This document shows, piece by piece, positions 6,168-6,959 of a DNA stretch of 6,959 nt (position 1 is its first letter; every line of letters starts with the position of its first letter). The notes under the pieces were generated by a model. The model did not search any database. It was not told where the DNA came from and was given only the letters and a program-made list of their open reading frames with translations. Position numbers and translations under genes: made by a program. The stretch is from Anaerolineales bacterium (GTDB lineage Bacteria; Chloroflexota; Anaerolineae; Anaerolineales; Villigracilaceae), in the NCBI GenBank assembly GCA_015489255.1, contig WGAD01000103.1, positions 1 through 6,959 on the forward strand, read 5' to 3'.

Positions 6168-6959
6168 ATGACCTTCCTCCCGCTCAAACCCATCCCCATG
6201 AAAGAACGCGTCTCCATGATTTTCGTCTGGTATGGCCGCGTCGATGTCAAGGACGGCGCCTTCGTCGTCATTGACAAGAATGGCGTGCGCAAGCACATTC
6301 CCGTCGGCTCGGTCGCCTGCATCATGCTCGAACCCGGCACCCGGGTGTCGCACGCGGCGGTCAAGCTCGCCGCCCATGTTGGCACCCTGCTGGTCTGGGT
6401 GGGCGAGGCCGGGGTGCGCCTCTACGCCTCCGGCCAGCCCGGCGGCGCCCGCTCCGACCGGCTGCTCTATCAGGCCAAACTCGCGCTGGATGACAATCTT
6501 CGACTGAAAGTTGTGCGCAAAATGTATGAAATGCGCTTTGGGGAACCAGCGCCTGCCAAACGCAGCGTGGAACAACTGCGGGGCATCGAGGGCGCACGGG
6601 TGCGCAAGACCTACGAACTGCTGGCCAAGCGCTACGGCGTGAAGTGGAAAGGCCGGCGTTACGACCCGAAAGACTGGGAAAAGGGCGACGTCGCCAACCG
6701 CTGCATCAGCGCCGCCACCGCCTGCCTCTACGGCATCACCGAGGCCGCCGTACTCGCCGCCGGTTACGCCCCGGCGGTCGGCTTCATCCACACCGGCAAG
6801 CCGCTCTCGTTTGTCTACGACATCGCCGACATCTACAAATTCGACACTGTCGTGCCCGAAGCCTTCAAGATCGCCGCCTCCAACCCCGTCAATCCCGACA
6901 AAGCCGTGCGCATTGCCTGCCGCGACATCTTCCGGGAAACCAAAATCCTCAAGAAAATC
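6168..6959 (+). CDS. cas1: CRISPR integrase Cas1 (Cas1e), 3' end outside window
   Basis: Metal-dependent integrase that, in a complex with Cas2, inserts new spacers at the leader end of the CRISPR array. 264 codons are present with the frame open to the last base; E. coli Cas1 has 305 residues, so about 40 are missing. The start MTFLPLKPIPMKERVSMIF aligns with E. coli MTWLPLNPIP, which fixes the ATG at 6168. The four active-site residues fall at the same numbers as in E. coli: E141 (RGIEGARV), H208 (GFIHTGKP), D218 and D221 (YDIADIYKFD). Long stretches such as HIPVGSVACIMLEPGTRVSH are identical to the E. coli protein as I recall it. There is no Shine-Dalgarno upstream; the start lies 3 nt after the toxin stop, so translation is likely coupled to the toxin gene. 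In most type I-E operons cas1 directly follows casE. Confidence 0.98.
   Translation, partial: MTFLPLKPIPMKERVSMIFVWYGRVDVKDGAFVVIDKNGVRKHIPVGSVACIMLEPGTRVSHAAVKLAAHVGTLLVWVGEAGVRLYASGQPGGARSDRLLYQAKLALDDNLRLKVVRKMYEMRFGEPAPAKRSVEQLRGIEGARVRKTYELLAKRYGVKWKGRRYDPKDWEKGDVANRCISAATACLYGITEAAVLAAGYAPAVGFIHTGKPLSFVYDIADIYKFDTVVPEAFKIAASNPVNPDKAVRIACRDIFRETKILKKI

Noticed and set aside
5718..6791. Long open frame of 357 codons on the minus strand opposite the toxin and cas1
   Set aside because: It mirrors the high-GC coding of the PIN and cas1 genes; the protein is low-complexity with many Gly, Ala and His and resembles no family, while both + strand genes show clear catalytic motifs.
1..6959. CRISPR repeat-spacer array, tRNA or rRNA genes
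   Set aside because: No regularly spaced repeat of about 28-29 nt and no cloverleaf or rRNA-like sequence is seen; nearly every base lies in a protein-coding gene.

Overview
This window is most of a type I-E (E. coli/Cascade-type) CRISPR-cas operon, all on the + strand and almost without gaps. The order is cas3 (C-terminal end only), casA/cse1/cas8e, casB/cse2/cas11, casC/cas7e, casD/cas5e, casE/cas6e, a two-gene toxin-antitoxin module (ribbon-helix-helix antitoxin plus PIN-domain toxin), and cas1 (cut by the window end). The expected cas2 and CRISPR array would lie beyond the 3' end; no repeat-spacer array is present here. The Cas1 fragment follows E. coli Cas1 residue for residue without gaps over long stretches, and gene order and high-GC coding (about 62% in casB by hand count) suggest a proteobacterium, probably a gamma- or betaproteobacterium. 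The genus cannot be told from this sequence.

Layout: 1-842 is the end of Cas3, with helicase motifs V and VI and the C-terminal domain. 829-5429 holds the five Cascade genes, joined by overlaps or gaps of 1 to 14 nt. 5430-5473 is the only real intergenic gap (44 nt) and carries a perfect inverted repeat. 5474-6164 is the antitoxin and toxin, overlapping by 20 nt. 6168-6959 is cas1, starting 3 nt after the toxin stop codon. No stretch above 44 nt is without a gene.

How it works together (family knowledge): CasE/Cas6e cuts the pre-crRNA; CasA-CasE with crRNA form Cascade; CasA reads the PAM and recruits Cas3, which nicks and degrades target DNA; Cas1 with Cas2 captures new spacers. The unusual part is the toxin-antitoxin pair placed exactly between the interference genes and the adaptation genes, with its own probable operator. 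It may act as an addiction module that punishes loss of the cas locus, as a dormancy switch tied to immunity, or as a promoter that drives cas1-cas2 separately. Other oddities are Phe at the position of the conserved active-site Tyr in Cas6e, a lower-GC core in casA, and two strong intragenic palindromes in casA and casB.
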